Positions 52,413 through 62,245 of a stretch of 64,000 bases of DNA are shown in pieces. Location of the stretch: the NCBI RefSeq assembly GCF_039525035.1, contig NZ_BAAAHE010000020.1, positions 40,483 through 104,482 of the forward strand, given 5' to 3'. How positions within the stretch are numbered: the first letter of the stretch is position 1; the number at the start of each line of letters is the position of its first letter. The notes below the pieces were generated by a model. It worked only from the letters and a program-made list of their open reading frames with translations, did no database searches and was not told where the DNA came from. Both the position numbers and the translations under genes were made by a program. The stretch is from Sporichthya brevicatena. GTDB lineage: Bacteria > Actinomycetota > Actinomycetes > Sporichthyales > Sporichthyaceae.

Positions 52413-53819
52413 TCAGGCGCGGTGCAGGGTTCGCAACGGCACCGGAGGCTCCGGCGCGACCGCCGCGGCCCAGGCCAGCGCGAGCGTCGAGCACTCGATG
52501 ACGGCCATGCCCTTGGGCGCGGCGTCCTGGTTGCCCGGCGGGACGATCGCGCGCTTGAAGCCCAGCCGCTGCGCCTCGGCCAGGCGTCGGGCGACGCCGG
52601 TGACGGGGCGGATCTCGCCGGTCAGGCCGACCTCGCCGAGCGCGACGAGGTCGCCGGGAAGCGGCTCGTCGGTGGCGCCGCTCGCGACCGCCAGACACAC
52701 CGCCAGATCCGCGGCGGGGTCGGTGATCCGGACTCCGCCGACCGTGGCGGTGAAGACGTCGCTCTGGCTGAGCCGCACGCCGCCGCGGCGTTCGAGCACC
52801 GCGAGTGCCAGCGCGACGCGGGAGGAGTCGAGCCCGGAGCTCGTCCGGCGCGGGTTGTTGCCGATCGCCGGGCCGACGAGCGCCTGCACCTCCGCGACCA
52901 GCGGACGCCGGCCCTCGACGGTGACGGTGACGCACTGGCCGGGGATGCCCGCCGCCGTGCGGGACAGGAACAGCCCGCTGGGGTCGGGGAGCTCCTCGAT
53001 GCCGTCGTCGCGCAGACCGAAGCAACCGACCTCGTCGGAGGGGCCGTAGCGGTTCTTCACGCCGCGGACCATGCGCAGCCGGCCCGTGCGTTCGCCCTCG
53101 AAGTGGAGCACGACGTCGACGAGGTGCTCCAGCACCCGCGGGCCGGCGATGCTGCCGTCCTTGGTGACGTGGCCGACGAGCACCGTCGTCATCCCGCGGT
53201 CCTTCGCCAGCCGCGTCAGGCCGGCGGCGACCTCGCGCACCTGCGTGACGCCGCCCGCGCTGCCCTCGGCGTCGGCGGTCGCGATCGTCTGGACGGAGTC
53301 GACGATCAGCAGCGCCGGGTCGACCTCCGTCACGTGCTCGGCGACCGCGCCGAGGTCGGTCTCGGCGGCGAGGTAGAGGGTCTGCTCGAGGGCGTTCACG
53401 CGGCCGGCGCGCAGGCGCACCTGGGCCGCGGACTCCTCGCCGGTGACGTAGAGAACCTTCGCGCCCGTCCGCGCGAACCGGGCCGCGACCTCGAGCAACA
53501 GCGTCGACTTGCCCACCCCGGGCTCGCCCGCGAGCAGGACGACCGCGCCGGCGACGAGGCCGCCCCCGAGCACCCGGTCGAGCTCACCGACCCCGCTCGG
53601 CGTCGACTTCGCGTCCTCGGCGCTGATCTCGGCGATCGGCAGCGGCGTCGACCGGGGGACGATCCGCCCACCCGTCCGCCGCGTCGTCCCCGGCGCGGCG
53701 ACGACCTCGTTCATCGAGCTCCACGCGTGGCACTCCCCGCACCGGCCGACCCACTTCGCCGTCTGCCACCCGCACTCGCTGCACCGGTACGCCACCCGGG
53801 ACCCCGTCGCCTTCGCCAT
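52413..53819 (-). CDS. radA: DNA repair protein RadA/Sms
   Basis: A 468-aa branch-migration ATPase. An N-terminal C4 zinc finger (CSECGWQTAKWVGRCGEC), a RecA-like core with Walker A GEPGVGKS and Walker B LLIVDSVQT, the RadA-specific loop KNRYG (usually KNRFG), and a C-terminal Lon-protease-like domain (VGEVGLTGEIRPV form: LGEVGLTGEIRPVTG). The ATG at 53817-53819 starts just before the zinc finger. It probably forms an operon with disA, 175 bases downstream, with no hairpin that I can see between them. Confidence 0.95.
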   Translation of the reverse strand: MAKATGSRVAYRCSECGWQTAKWVGRCGECHAWSSMNEVVAAPGTTRRTGGRIVPRSTPLPIAEISAEDAKSTPSGVGELDRVLGGGLVAGAVVLLAGEPGVGKSTLLLEVAARFARTGAKVLYVTGEESAAQVRLRAGRVNALEQTLYLAAETDLGAVAEHVTEVDPALLIVDSVQTIATADAEGSAGGVTQVREVAAGLTRLAKDRGMTTVLVGHVTKDGSIAGPRVLEHLVDVVLHFEGERTGRLRMVRGVKNRYGPSDEVGCFGLRDDGIEELPDPSGLFLSRTAAGIPGQCVTVTVEGRRPLVAEVQALVGPAIGNNPRRTSSGLDSSRVALALAVLERRGGVRLSQSDVFTATVGGVRITDPAADLAVCLAVASGATDEPLPGDLVALGEVGLTGEIRPVTGVARRLAEAQRLGFKRAIVPPGNQDAAPKGMAVIECSTLALAWAAAVAPEPPVPLRTLHRA

Positions 53820-53895
53820 GCTTCGAACACTAGTTCGCACCCCCGACAATCCCCGGCAGGCGCGCCCTCGCCACCCCTCCGCCGGCCCCGACGCT

Positions 53896-53972
53896 CCGCT
53901 CATGCATGAGCAGGTGGTCGAAATTCGGACATGGCGCGCCCGATTTTCGACCACCCGGTCATGCATGAGCGG
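53896..53972. repeat. Long imperfect inverted repeat between radA and purC
   Basis: Arms of 29-30 bases: the left arm starts CCGCTCATGCATGAG and ends GGTGGTCGAAAT; the right arm (53943-53972) is its reverse complement with about three mismatches. Each arm also contains the small palindrome CTCATGCATGAG or most of it. It lies in the divergent radA/purC intergenic region. Possible mobile palindrome or regulatory hairpin. Confidence 0.8.
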
Positions 53973-54018
53973 GGTGCCTGGTGAAGCGGGGCGGCGGGGG
54001 CGGGGGAGGATGGGCGAC

Positions 54019-54858
54019 GTGGAGCTTCTGCATTCGGGCAAGGTGCGTGACGTCTACCTCGACCCGGGGACCGACGAGCTGATCCTGGTGGCATCGGACC
54101 GGATCTCGGTCTACGACGTGGTGCTGCCGACGCCGATCCCCGACAAGGGGGCGATCCTGACGCAGCTGTCGCTGTGGTGGTTCGAGCAGCTGGCGGGGAT
54201 CGTGCCCGACCACGTGGTCTCGGCCACGGACGTCCCGGCGGAGTGGGCGGGGCGGGCGATCCGGTGCAAGCGGCTGCGGATGGTGCCCGTCGAGTGCGTC
54301 GCACGCGGGTACCTCGCCGGCTCCGGGACGACGCAGTACCGGCAGACCGGCGCCGTCAGCGGGGTGCCGCTGCCGCCCGGGCTGGTCGAGGGCTCGAAGC
54401 TGCCCGAGCCGATCTTCACCCCGACGACGAAGGCCGCGGTCGGCGACCACGACGAGCCGATGACGCTGGAGCAGGTCCGCGAGCAGGTCGGGCCGCAGCT
54501 CGCCGACGAGCTCGTCGACGTGACGATGCAGATCTACCGCCGCGGCGCGGACCTCGCCGCCGAGCGGGGCGTCATCATCGCCGACACCAAGATCGAGCTC
54601 GGGCTCGACGAGCACGGGAAGCTGACGCTGGGCGACGAGCTCCTGACACCGGACTCGTCGCGGTTCTGGCCCGCCGACACCTGGGAGCCGGGGCACGCGC
54701 AGCCGAGCCTGGACAAGCAGTTCGTCCGCGACTGGGCGGCCGGCACGGGCTGGGACAAGAAGCCGCCGGCACCGCCGGTCCCCGACGACGTCGTCGCCGC
54801 GACGCGGGCCCGCTACGTCGAGGTCTACGAGCGGCTGACGGGGAAGCCCTGGGCGTGA
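54019..54858 (+). CDS. purC: Phosphoribosylaminoimidazole-succinocarboxamide synthase (SAICAR synthase)
   Basis: A 279-aa ATP-grasp-like enzyme joining aspartate to CAIR in purine synthesis. LHSGKVRDVYLDPG at the N-terminus, ILVASDRISVYDVV, VECVARGYLAGSG, the IADTKIELGLDEHGKL region and TPDSSRFWPADTW are diagnostic. The GTG at 54019 has GGAGG nine bases upstream; an ATG at 54010 directly abuts that site and is less likely (it would add MGD). The stop overlaps the next GTG by four bases. Confidence 0.96.
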   Translation: MELLHSGKVRDVYLDPGTDELILVASDRISVYDVVLPTPIPDKGAILTQLSLWWFEQLAGIVPDHVVSATDVPAEWAGRAIRCKRLRMVPVECVARGYLAGSGTTQYRQTGAVSGVPLPPGLVEGSKLPEPIFTPTTKAAVGDHDEPMTLEQVREQVGPQLADELVDVTMQIYRRGADLAAERGVIIADTKIELGLDEHGKLTLGDELLTPDSSRFWPADTWEPGHAQPSLDKQFVRDWAAGTGWDKKPPAPPVPDDVVAATRARYVEVYERLTGKPWA

Positions 54859-55598
54859 GCGGGGCCTACCCCGGCGCGATCCCGAGCCCGAACATCTGGG
54901 ACTACCCCGAGATCTACGAGGTCGAGAACCGGGCGGTCGACCCGGATCGCGTCATCGAGGCCGCGATCGCCGAGCTGGTGGCCCAGTCCCGCGCCGGTCT
55001 GCTGGGCGGCGACACCACCTGGGGGCACGTCCTCGACGTCGGCTGCGGGAACGGCTTCCACCTGCCCCGGCTGGCCGAGGTCGCGAAGCGCGTCACCGGC
55101 GTCGAGCCCCGCGCGTCCCTCGCCGCCGCCGCCCAGCACCGCACCCGGCACCTGAGCAACGTGACGATCCGTCAGGGCGTGGCGCAGGACCTCCCCGTGC
55201 CGTCCGGCTCCGTCGACGTCGCCCACGCCCGCTGGGCCTACTTCTTCGGCCCCGGCTGCGAACCGGGTCTGCGGGAGATCGACCGCGTCGTCCGTCGCGG
55301 CGGCCTCGCCGTCTTCCTCGACCATGACTCGACCCGCTCGGAGCTCGGACGCTGGTTCGCCGACGGCCTCGCCGTCGACGGCATCCCGCGCGACGTCGGC
55401 ACCTACGAGCGGTTCTGGGCCCGGAACGGGTTCGCCCGCCGGTCCCTCGACATCCGCTGGCAGTTCGAGAACGCCGAGGACCTCGCCGCCGTGCTCCGCA
55501 TCGAGTTCCCCGCCGAGACCGTGCTCCGCGCCCTCGCCGAGATCGGTGACCGCCTCGAACTCGAGGCCGCCGTCAACCTGTGGTTCCGCCGGTACTAG
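54855..55598 (+). CDS. SAM-dependent methyltransferase (class I)
   Basis: A 247-aa protein with motif [16 protein letters not shown] (about 57-71), the acidic residue of motif II in VTGVEPR, and post-motifs [20 protein letters not shown] and [14 protein letters not shown]. Its substrate cannot be told from sequence. The GTG overlaps the purC stop (GTGA), so it is co-translated with purC. The last 26 bases overlap the end of the convergent Ppx/GppA gene. Confidence 0.85.
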   Translation: MSGAYPGAIPSPNIWDYPEIYEVENRAVDPDRVIEAAIAELVAQSRAGLLGGDTTWGHVLDVGCGNGFHLPRLAEVAKRVTGVEPRASLAAAAQHRTRHLSNVTIRQGVAQDLPVPSGSVDVAHARWAYFFGPGCEPGLREIDRVVRRGGLAVFLDHDSTRSELGRWFADGLAVDGIPRDVGTYERFWARNGFARRSLDIRWQFENAEDLAAVLRIEFPAETVLRALAEIGDRLELEAAVNLWFRRY

Positions 55599-56550
55599 CG
55601 GCCCACGCGACCCCGTCCTCGGAGTCGTTGAGGTGGTCGAACCACCGCAGGACAAGGCCCTCGCGCAGCGCCCACGGACAGATCGTCAGCTGCGGGACCG
55701 AGAACAGGTCCATCGCCGCCTCGGCGACGACGGCGCCGGCGAGGAGCTGCTCCGCCCGGCCGACCGAGACCCCGGGCAGGGCGGCGCGCTCCGCCGCGGG
55801 CATCGTCGCCATCCGCCGCGTCCACTGCACGACGTCGGTGTGCGCGAGGGTCCGCCGGACGTAGAGCCCCTCCGCCGACGGAGCGGCGCCGGCCATCCGC
55901 GCGAGCTGCTTGAACGTCTTCGACGTCGCGACGGCGAGGTCCGGCGGCCCGTAGCGCAGCAACGGCCCGGCCACCCGCGCGATCTCGGCGCGCACGTGCT
56001 TGCGCAGCGCGGTCACCTCCTCCTCCGGCGGAGGGTCGGCGGTGAACCAGTGACGGGTCAGCCGTGCGGCGCCGAGGGGGAGCGAGGTCGCGGTGTCGGG
56101 CTCGGAGTCGATGCCGGTCGCGAGCTCGAGCGAACCACCGCCGATGTCGAACAGCAGCATCCGCCCGGCGGACCATCCGAACCAGCGCCGCACCGCGAGG
56201 AACGTCAGCCGCGCCTCGTCGCCGCCGTTGAGCACCTCCAGCGTGACGCCGGTGCGCCGGAGCACCTCGGCGAGCACGGTCTCGCCGTTGGGCGCCTCGC
56301 GGATCGCGGACGTCGCGAACGCCATCACCGACTCGACGCCGGCGTCGGAGGCGACGGTGGCGGACTCGGCCACGGCGTCCGCGAGCGCCGCGATGCCGTC
56401 GTCGGTGATCCGCCCGTCGGGGTCGAGATGGTCGACGAGCCGCAGCTCGATCTTGTGCGAGTGCGCGGCCCACGGACGAGCGCCGGGGTGGGCGTCCATG
56501 ACCAGCAGGTGCACGGTGTTGGAGCCGACGTCGAGCACCCCCAGTCGCAT
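55573..56550 (-). CDS. Ppx/GppA-family phosphatase (exopolyphosphatase / pppGpp phosphatase)
   Basis: A 325-aa ASKHA-fold enzyme: phosphate-1 [12 protein letters not shown] (5-16), FATSAIREA, phosphate-2 [12 protein letters not shown] and the adenosine-like ATSKTFKQL region. Only the two-domain Ppx/GppA core is present, with no C-terminal HD domain, as in short actinobacterial Ppx proteins (Rv0496 type). It hydrolyses polyphosphate or pppGpp; which one cannot be decided here. ATG at 56548-56550. In mycobacteria the same neighbourhood includes a TIM-barrel isomerase gene (Rv0498), as found here at 61194. Confidence 0.9.
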   Translation of the reverse strand: MRLGVLDVGSNTVHLLVMDAHPGARPWAAHSHKIELRLVDHLDPDGRITDDGIAALADAVAESATVASDAGVESVMAFATSAIREAPNGETVLAEVLRRTGVTLEVLNGGDEARLTFLAVRRWFGWSAGRMLLFDIGGGSLELATGIDSEPDTATSLPLGAARLTRHWFTADPPPEEEVTALRKHVRAEIARVAGPLLRYGPPDLAVATSKTFKQLARMAGAAPSAEGLYVRRTLAHTDVVQWTRRMATMPAAERAALPGVSVGRAEQLLAGAVVAEAAMDLFSVPQLTICPWALREGLVLRWFDHLNDSEDGVAWAASTGGTTG

Positions 56551-56610
56551 GAGGCCGACGCTACCGCGGCGAATACGTGGCGAGGCGGTGGAAGCACCTA
56601 GTCTTGGCGG

Positions 56611-57501
56611 ATGCCCGAGGTAGGTCTTGATTTCCCGCGTGCGTGGGCGGAGTTCCCCGACCCCGACAACCCCGACCAGATCTTTCGCTGCGACCTGACC
56701 TGGTTGACGTCGAACTACCGCTGCATCTTCGGCAACGGCTGCCAGGGGATCGTCGAGGGCCGCGCCTCCGACGGCTGCTGCTCGATGGGCGCGCACTTCT
56801 CCGACAAGAAGGACATCAAGCGGGTCCAGAAGTACGTGGACCAGCTCACCGACGAGACCTGGCAGTTCCGCAAGGTCGGGCTGAAGAAGGGGATCGTCGG
56901 CAAGGGCCCCGACGGTGACCCGATGACGCTGCGGCACAAGGGCGCCTGCGTCCTGCTGAACCGCCCGGGCTTTCCCGGGGGCGAGGGGTGCGCCCTGCAC
57001 GGGCTGGCGCTGCGCAACGGGATGAACCCGCTGGAGACCAAGCCCGAGGTGTGCTGGCAGCTCCCGATCCGCCGTTCCTACCGGTGGGTGGACCGCGTCG
57101 ACGACACCCGCTACCTCGAGATCACGATCACCGAGTACGACCGCCGGGGCTGGGGCCCGGGCGGCCACGACCTGCACTGGTACTGCACGTCGGCCACCGA
57201 GGCGCACCAGTCGCACGAACCGGTGTACGTGCACTCGGCGCCGGAGCTCCGCGAGCTGATGGGTGACGCCGCCTACGAGGTCCTGGCCGAGATGTGTCGC
57301 GCCCGGGAAGCCGCGCCGCACCCGATCGCGCCGCACCCGGCGTCGGAGCCGTTCCTGCTGCAGATCACCAAGAACCCCTACGCGGTCGAACCGGCGCCCG
57401 TTCCCCGCCCGCGCGCGAAGAAGGTCGACAAGCCTGGGGTGAAGAAGCTGAACAAGCCGGCAACCAAGACGAAGAGCAAGAAGGCGACCGAAGAACTCTG
57501 A
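56611..57501 (+). CDS. Conserved Cys-rich actinobacterial protein with Lys-rich tail
   Basis: A 296-aa protein of a conserved actinobacterial family I know only as hypothetical. Residues 26-150 hold seven or more cysteines: [41 protein letters not shown]. The arrangement resembles YkgJ/DUF3109-type cysteine-cluster proteins that may bind zinc or iron. A later LHWYCTSA adds another. The C-terminal 45 residues are a Lys/Pro-rich tail ([14 protein letters not shown]), which may bind nucleic acid or the membrane surface. ATG at 56611. Converges on the response regulator with 7 bases between stops. Function unknown. Confidence 0.75.
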   Translation: MPEVGLDFPRAWAEFPDPDNPDQIFRCDLTWLTSNYRCIFGNGCQGIVEGRASDGCCSMGAHFSDKKDIKRVQKYVDQLTDETWQFRKVGLKKGIVGKGPDGDPMTLRHKGACVLLNRPGFPGGEGCALHGLALRNGMNPLETKPEVCWQLPIRRSYRWVDRVDDTRYLEITITEYDRRGWGPGGHDLHWYCTSATEAHQSHEPVYVHSAPELRELMGDAAYEVLAEMCRAREAAPHPIAPHPASEPFLLQITKNPYAVEPAPVPRPRAKKVDKPGVKKLNKPATKTKSKKATEEL

Positions 57502-57508
57502 CGGTTCG

Positions 57509-58162
57509 TCAGGGCGCTAGTCCCGACTGCATGGCGAACACGACGAGCTGAGCCCGGTCGCGGGCGCCGAGTTTGATCATCGCCCGCCCGACGTGGGTGC
57601 GGACGGTGGCAGGGGAGACCACCAACGCCGCGGCGATCTCGTCGTTGGACGCGCCGGTCGCGACCCAGCCGGCGATCTCCTTCTCCCGGTCGGTGAGCAG
57701 GTGCAGCTGCGGGTGCGGAGTGCCGGCCCCCGAGCGACGGACGCCGAACTCCTCGATCACGCGCCGCGTGACCTCGGGGGAGAGCAGCGACCCGCCGTCG
57801 GCGACGACCCGGATCGCGCGCAGCAGCTCGGTCGGGTCCGAGTCCTTCACCAGGAACCCGCTCGCCCCCGACGACAGGGCGGTGAACACGTACTCGTCGA
57901 GGGAGAACGTCGTCAGCATGACGACGCGCGTCGCGGCCAGGTCGGGGTCCGCGGTGATGTCCGCGAGGACCGCCAGCCCGTCCTGGCCCGGCATCCGGAT
58001 GTCGAGCAGGACGACGTCCGGCCGCGTCCGCCGCACCGCCTCCAGCGCGGCCACGCCGTCCTCGGCCTCGGCGACGAGCTCGATGTCGTCGGCGTCGTCG
58101 AGCAGGACGCGCAGCCCCATCCGGACCAGCGCCTGGTCGTCCGCGATCGCGACCCGGATCAC
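57509..58162 (-). CDS. NarL/FixJ-family response regulator
   Basis: A 217-aa regulator. The receiver domain has the acidic pocket IADDQ (6-10), phospho-acceptor Asp in [10 protein letters not shown] (about 54) and the Lys of FLVKDSD. A LuxR-type helix-turn-helix follows ([33 protein letters not shown]). Its GTG start overlaps the histidine-kinase stop by four bases. The operon order ABC ATPase, permease, kinase, regulator is a common actinobacterial drug or peptide-stress module, in which the regulator controls the transporter. Confidence 0.92.
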   Translation of the reverse strand: MIRVAIADDQALVRMGLRVLLDDADDIELVAEAEDGVAALEAVRRTRPDVVLLDIRMPGQDGLAVLADITADPDLAATRVVMLTTFSLDEYVFTALSSGASGFLVKDSDPTELLRAIRVVADGGSLLSPEVTRRVIEEFGVRRSGAGTPHPQLHLLTDREKEIAGWVATGASNDEIAAALVVSPATVRTHVGRAMIKLGARDRAQLVVFAMQSGLAP

Positions 58163-59358
58163 CGCGGCTCCTGCGCCGGCAGCCCGGCCGGAAGAACCGC
58201 CGTCACCGTGAAGCCGCCCCCGGCGGCCGGGCCCGCGGTCAGCGTCCCGCCGACCGCGGCGGCGCGGGCGCGCATCCCGCCGATGCCGCCGCCCTCGGGG
58301 CCGGGGGTGCCGGTGCCGTCGTCGGCGACGGCGAGCCGCAGCTCGCCCGGCGTCCACGTCGTCGTGACGCGGACGCGGTGCGCGTCGGCATGGCGCAGGA
58401 CGTTCGTCAGCGACTCCTGCACGATGCGGTACGCGGCGTGGTCGACGGCGGGGCTCACGGCACCAGCCTGCCCCGTCGTCGTCAGATCCACCGCGACCCC
58501 GGCCCGGCCGATCCGTTCCGCGAGCGCCGGCAGGTCGGCGAGGCCCGGCAGCCCCGGGGTCAGGGGAGCGTCGGCGGCGCGCAGGGTGTCCAGCGTCGTC
58601 CGCAGGCCGTCGAGGGCCTCGGTGCTCGCGGCGCGGATCTCCTCCAGCGCGATGCGCGCCTGCTCCGGCTTGCGGTCGAGCACGTGCAGCGCGACCCCGG
58701 CCTGCATCGCGATCACCGCGAGCCCGTGCCCGGCGACGTCGTGCACCTCGGCCGCGATGCGCAACCGCTCGGCGTCGACGGCCCGGTCGGCCTCCTCGCG
58801 CCGGGTGCGCAGCCGGACCTCGTGCCGCTGCCCGACGACGACACCGATCGCGAACGGCACCACCAGCCACGTCGGGCCGACGATCAGGCCGACCGTCGCC
58901 GAGTCGTCGGGCTCGCGGGCGAAGCGGACGACCAGACCGGTCGTGACGATCGCGAGCAGCAGGACCCCGGGCGGGATCGAGCGGGAGAGCGGCAGCGACG
59001 CCGCCATCGACGCGGTGACGATCGCGAGCGCGATCAGCACCGGCCCGAACGCGTAGCCCGACGCGGTGTAGACCGCGACCGCGGTGGCCGACGCGACCGC
59101 CGCGGGCACTGGCGCGACCCGGCGGAACACGAACGGCAGCGCGGCCAGCGAGGCGAGCAGGAACCCGCCGACGTCGATGCCCCGCAGCGCGTCGTCCTGG
59201 CCGGAGGCCGCACCGGCGGTGCCGGCGAGGACGAAGACCATCAGCGGCACCGTCAGCAGGATGTCGAGCGCCGGCGGCCGCCTCCTGCACTGGTCCACGC
59301 CCCGACCGTAGGCGCCGGGGCGTGGTGCCGTCACGGCTGCGCCGTTCGACGCGTTCAT
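58159..59358 (-). CDS. Sensor histidine kinase (HisKA_3 type, NarX-like)
   Basis: A 399-aa protein. Five or six N-terminal membrane segments (about 28-160), a short coiled region, then HisKA_3 with the phospho-acceptor in AAEVHDVAGHGLAVIAMQAG and an HATPase domain (VQESLTNVLRHADAHR, VADDGTG, GGGIGGMRARAAAVGG). The sensor part is almost wholly membrane-embedded, so it probably senses the bilayer or its partner transporter. The ATG at 59356-59358 overlaps the permease stop (ATGA). Couples directly to the response regulator. Confidence 0.9.
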   Translation of the reverse strand: MNASNGAAVTAPRPGAYGRGVDQCRRRPPALDILLTVPLMVFVLAGTAGAASGQDDALRGIDVGGFLLASLAALPFVFRRVAPVPAAVASATAVAVYTASGYAFGPVLIALAIVTASMAASLPLSRSIPPGVLLLAIVTTGLVVRFAREPDDSATVGLIVGPTWLVVPFAIGVVVGQRHEVRLRTRREEADRAVDAERLRIAAEVHDVAGHGLAVIAMQAGVALHVLDRKPEQARIALEEIRAASTEALDGLRTTLDTLRAADAPLTPGLPGLADLPALAERIGRAGVAVDLTTTGQAGAVSPAVDHAAYRIVQESLTNVLRHADAHRVRVTTTWTPGELRLAVADDGTGTPGPEGGGIGGMRARAAAVGGTLTAGPAAGGGFTVTAVLPAGLPAQEPR

Positions 59359-60134
59359 GCCACGTCCCGGCGGGTGAAGACCGTGCCCGCGACGGCCGCG
59401 GCGAGGACGCCGTAGACCGCGCTGGTCGCGAGGGCCTGCCCCGCGGAGACGTCGTCCCGCCCGCCGGCGACGAACGTCTCGAGCAGCAGGCCGGGGAAGA
59501 CGGCGTTCGCGCCGTTCCACGCGTCGGCGAGGATGTGCTCGAACGGCCCGGCCCACGCGATGCCCACCGCGAGCGCGATCGGCACCGAACGCACCACGAC
59601 CGCGAGCGCGGTCCCGAGCAGCGCGTAACCGGTCACCCAGATCAACACGGTGCCGTAGTCACCGAACGCGGCGGTGAGGGCGGCGCCGCTGGTCCAGGCC
59701 GAGGCGTCGATGCCCTGGCCGCCGGCGAGCACACGTGCGGTCGTCCAGCCGAGGACCTCGGCGATCGCGAGCAGCACCGCCGCGGACGCGAGCAGCGCCG
59801 CGAACTTGCCGGCGAGCAGACGCAGGCGGTCGGGCTGGCGCAGCACCATCGTGCGCACGTTGCCGCGGGAGAACTCCGCCGCCGTCGCGCCGGTGAACAG
59901 CACGAGGACGAAGAACCCGGCGAACGCGAGCGCCGTCGCGAACGCCTGCGTGCCGCCGCCCGCGGCGGCGAGTTCGTCGACGCTCAGGCCCGGGCCGCGC
60001 GCCGGTCCAGGCTCGGCCGCGGCGACCAGCAGGGCCGTCGCGCCGATCGAGAAGACGGCGGTGACGGCGAGCGCGAGCAGCACCGTGCGGCGCCGCCAGA
60101 GCTTGATCAGTTCGAAGCGCAGGGCGCGGGTCAT
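59355..60134 (-). CDS. ABC transporter permease (ABC-2 type)
   Basis: A 259-aa protein with six membrane segments. It starts MTRALRFELIKLWRRRTVLL, a typical ABC-2 export permease N-terminus, and contains EFSRGNVRTMVLRQP, the coupling-helix-like segment of this family (compare bacitracin/gliding-type permeases). It overlaps the ATPase gene upstream and the kinase gene downstream by four bases each. The exported substrate is unknown; antimicrobial peptide or lipid export is typical. Confidence 0.87.
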   Translation of the reverse strand: MTRALRFELIKLWRRRTVLLALAVTAVFSIGATALLVAAAEPGPARGPGLSVDELAAAGGGTQAFATALAFAGFFVLVLFTGATAAEFSRGNVRTMVLRQPDRLRLLAGKFAALLASAAVLLAIAEVLGWTTARVLAGGQGIDASAWTSGAALTAAFGDYGTVLIWVTGYALLGTALAVVVRSVPIALAVGIAWAGPFEHILADAWNGANAVFPGLLLETFVAGGRDDVSAGQALATSAVYGVLAAAVAGTVFTRRDVA

Positions 60135-61081
60135 CGGGAGCTTCCTTCCACCTGGGCGAGGTAGTGGGCCTCGAGGTCGGGACGGCGCACGGCGAGTTCG
60201 GCGAGGACGATCCCCTCGCCGATGGCGGCCCGGTTGACGGCCACCGCGACGGCCCGCGCGTCCCCGCGCGGCACCGGGATCAGGACCCCGTCACCAGTCG
60301 CGGAAACGTCCTCGCCGCCGCGCTTCGCCAGCTCGACGAGCCGGCTCAGGTCGGTGGCGTCCGCGGGCGTCGCGAAGACCTGCGGGACGGCCTGGGCGAG
60401 GAAGCCGGCCGTCGGGCCCTGGTACAGCAGGACACCGCGGTCGAGGACGAGCAGCCAGTCGCAGATCTGCTCGAGGTCGCCGAGCAGGTGCGAGGAGACG
60501 AACACCGTCCGCCCGCCGCCGGCGGCGCGGGCAACGAGCTCGCGCATGTCGCGCATGCCGACCGGGTCGAGGCCGTTGGACGGCTCGTCGAGGATCAGCA
60601 GCTCGGGGTCGCCGAGCAGCGCGGCGGCGATCGCGAGGCGCTGCTTCATGCCGAGGGAGTAGCTGCGGAAGCGGTCGCGGCCGCGGTCGCCGAGGCCGAC
60701 GAGCTCCAGCAGGCCGGGGACCGCGGCGGCGTCGTGTCCGCCGAGGGCCGCCAGCGCCCGCAGGTTCTGCTCGCCGGTCAGGCCCGGCCACAGGGTCGGA
60801 CCGTCGATCAGGGCGCCGACCCGGCCGAGGTACGCGCCGGGGTCGGCCAGCGGCGCGCCCAGCACGGTCCCGGTCCCCGCGGTCGGGCGGACCAGGCCGA
60901 GCAGCGTCGCCATCGTCGTCGTCTTGCCCGCGCCGTTCGGGCCGACGAAGCCGGCCACCACCCCGCGCGGGATCTCGAAGGACAGGGCGTCGACCACGGT
61001 CCGTGCGCCGGAGCCGCGCCCGTAGGTCTTGGTCAGCCCGGTCACGCTCACGGCCGGGGTGCCGGGAATCGTCGTCGTCAT
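60131..61081 (-). CDS. ABC transporter ATP-binding protein
   Basis: A 316-aa ATPase. Walker A GPNGAGKTTT, a Q-loop-equivalent stretch reading ALIDGPTLWPGLT (no clear glutamine), signature SYSLGMKQRLAIA (with LGMKQ for the usual LSGGQ), Walker B LLILDEPSNGLDP, and the switch His in FVSSHLL. The degenerate signature LGMKQ is normal for the BcrA/drug-export subfamily. The ATG at 61079-61081 is used; 22 upstream residues of the open frame lack a ribosome site. First gene of the four-gene operon. Confidence 0.92.
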   Translation of the reverse strand: MTTTIPGTPAVSVTGLTKTYGRGSGARTVVDALSFEIPRGVVAGFVGPNGAGKTTTMATLLGLVRPTAGTGTVLGAPLADPGAYLGRVGALIDGPTLWPGLTGEQNLRALAALGGHDAAAVPGLLELVGLGDRGRDRFRSYSLGMKQRLAIAAALLGDPELLILDEPSNGLDPVGMRDMRELVARAAGGGRTVFVSSHLLGDLEQICDWLLVLDRGVLLYQGPTAGFLAQAVPQVFATPADATDLSRLVELAKRGGEDVSATGDGVLIPVPRGDARAVAVAVNRAAIGEGIVLAELAVRRPDLEAHYLAQVEGSSR

Positions 61082-61193
61082 GGGATCCAGAGTCGCGATC
61101 GTGAGCGTCTCCGGCGTCCGCGTGTGAGCGGCTTCGCGCCTACGCAATCCGACGTACCCGGCACGCTCCGAGCGGGCCGCCTACGCTTGTCCC

Positions 61194-62045
61194 ATGACCG
61201 CTGGGGAGACCGCAGTTCCCCCTGCCCGAGGTGTGCAGGTGCCAGACGCCAAGGTCTGCCTGTCCACGTCCTCGACCTACCCCGAGTCGACCGGGGCCGC
61301 GTTCGAGATGGCCGCCAACCTGGGCTTCGACGGGATCGAGGTCATGGTCGGCGTCGACCCGGTCAGCCAGGACGCCGACGCCCTGCGCCACCTGTCCGAG
61401 TACCACCAGATCCCGATCATCGCGATCCACGCCCCCTGCCTGCTGATCACGCAGCGGGTGTGGGGAACCGAGCCGTGGGTGAAGCTCGACCGGGCCCGCG
61501 AGGTGGCCGAGCGCCTCGGGGCGGAGACCGTCGTCGTCCACCCGCCGTTCCGCTGGCAGCGCGACTACGCGAAGGCGTTCGAGGCCGGCCTCGCGTCACT
61601 CGCGGAGGAGACCGACATCGCCTTCGCGGTCGAGAACATGTACCCCTGGCGCGCCCGCGGGCGTGAGGTGAAGGCCTACGCGCCGGACTGGGACATCGTC
61701 GACCGCGACTACCCGCACGTGACCCTGGACCTGTCGCACACCGCCGTCTCGCACTCGGACCCGCTGGCGATGATCGACGCCCTCGGCGACCGGCTGCGCC
61801 ACCTGCACATGGCCGACGGGTCGGGGTCGAACAAGGACGAGCACCTGATCCCGGGCCGGGGCACCCAGCCGTGCGCCGAGGTCCTGGAGGCCCTCGCCCG
61901 CCGCGGGTTCACCGGCAACGTCGTGCTCGAGGTGAACACCCGCCGCTGCTCCAACCGCCGCGAGCGCGAGGCCGACCTCGCCGAGGCCCTCGCGTTCACC
62001 CGGCTCCACCTCGCCGCCGCCGTGGAGCTCGACCGCGACCGCTGA
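61194..62045 (+). CDS. Sugar phosphate isomerase/epimerase-like TIM-barrel protein
   Basis: A 283-aa protein of the xylose-isomerase-like TIM-barrel superfamily (AP endonuclease 2 family). Barrel landmarks: [70 protein letters not shown] and VLEVNTRR. The His, Glu and Asp ligands needed for a divalent metal are in place. It is close to mycobacterial Rv0498, a gene next to the exopolyphosphatase there as here, but of unknown substrate. ATG at 61194; divergent from the ABC operon. Confidence 0.83.
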   Translation: MTAGETAVPPARGVQVPDAKVCLSTSSTYPESTGAAFEMAANLGFDGIEVMVGVDPVSQDADALRHLSEYHQIPIIAIHAPCLLITQRVWGTEPWVKLDRAREVAERLGAETVVVHPPFRWQRDYAKAFEAGLASLAEETDIAFAVENMYPWRARGREVKAYAPDWDIVDRDYPHVTLDLSHTAVSHSDPLAMIDALGDRLRHLHMADGSGSNKDEHLIPGRGTQPCAEVLEALARRGFTGNVVLEVNTRRCSNRREREADLAEALAFTRLHLAAAVELDRDR

Positions 62046-62055
62046 CCCCGCGCAC

Positions 62056-62147
62056 TGGAGATGTCATCTCCACCGCGAGGGGCCCGGTTCGTTGGAGATG
62101 TCATCTCCACCGCGAGAGGCCCGGTTCGTTGGAGATGTCCTCTCCAA
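62056..62147. repeat. 2.5 tandem 37-bp units carrying the GGAGATGTCATCTCC palindrome
   Basis: TGGAGATGTCATCTCCA at 62056-62072 and 62093-62109, and a one-base variant at 62129-62147. Units start 37 bases apart and the segment between (CCGCGAGGGGCCCGGTTCGT) is also nearly identical. It follows the isomerase stop by 11 bases and belongs to the same family as 7666-7725. Confidence 0.88.
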
Positions 62148-62245
62148 CGGGGGTGTGGTGTCGTATTTCGGCGAGAAGTCGGCGCTAATCTCCGGACTCA
62201 CGTCCGAGCGGACGGATCAGGCTGTCGTCTGCCGGAGGTGTTGCG

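Noticed and set aside
62056..62147. Possible CRISPR array (37-bp units)
   Set aside because: Only 2.5 units, and the would-be spacers are themselves nearly identical; no cas genes. It is a tandem palindrome array.
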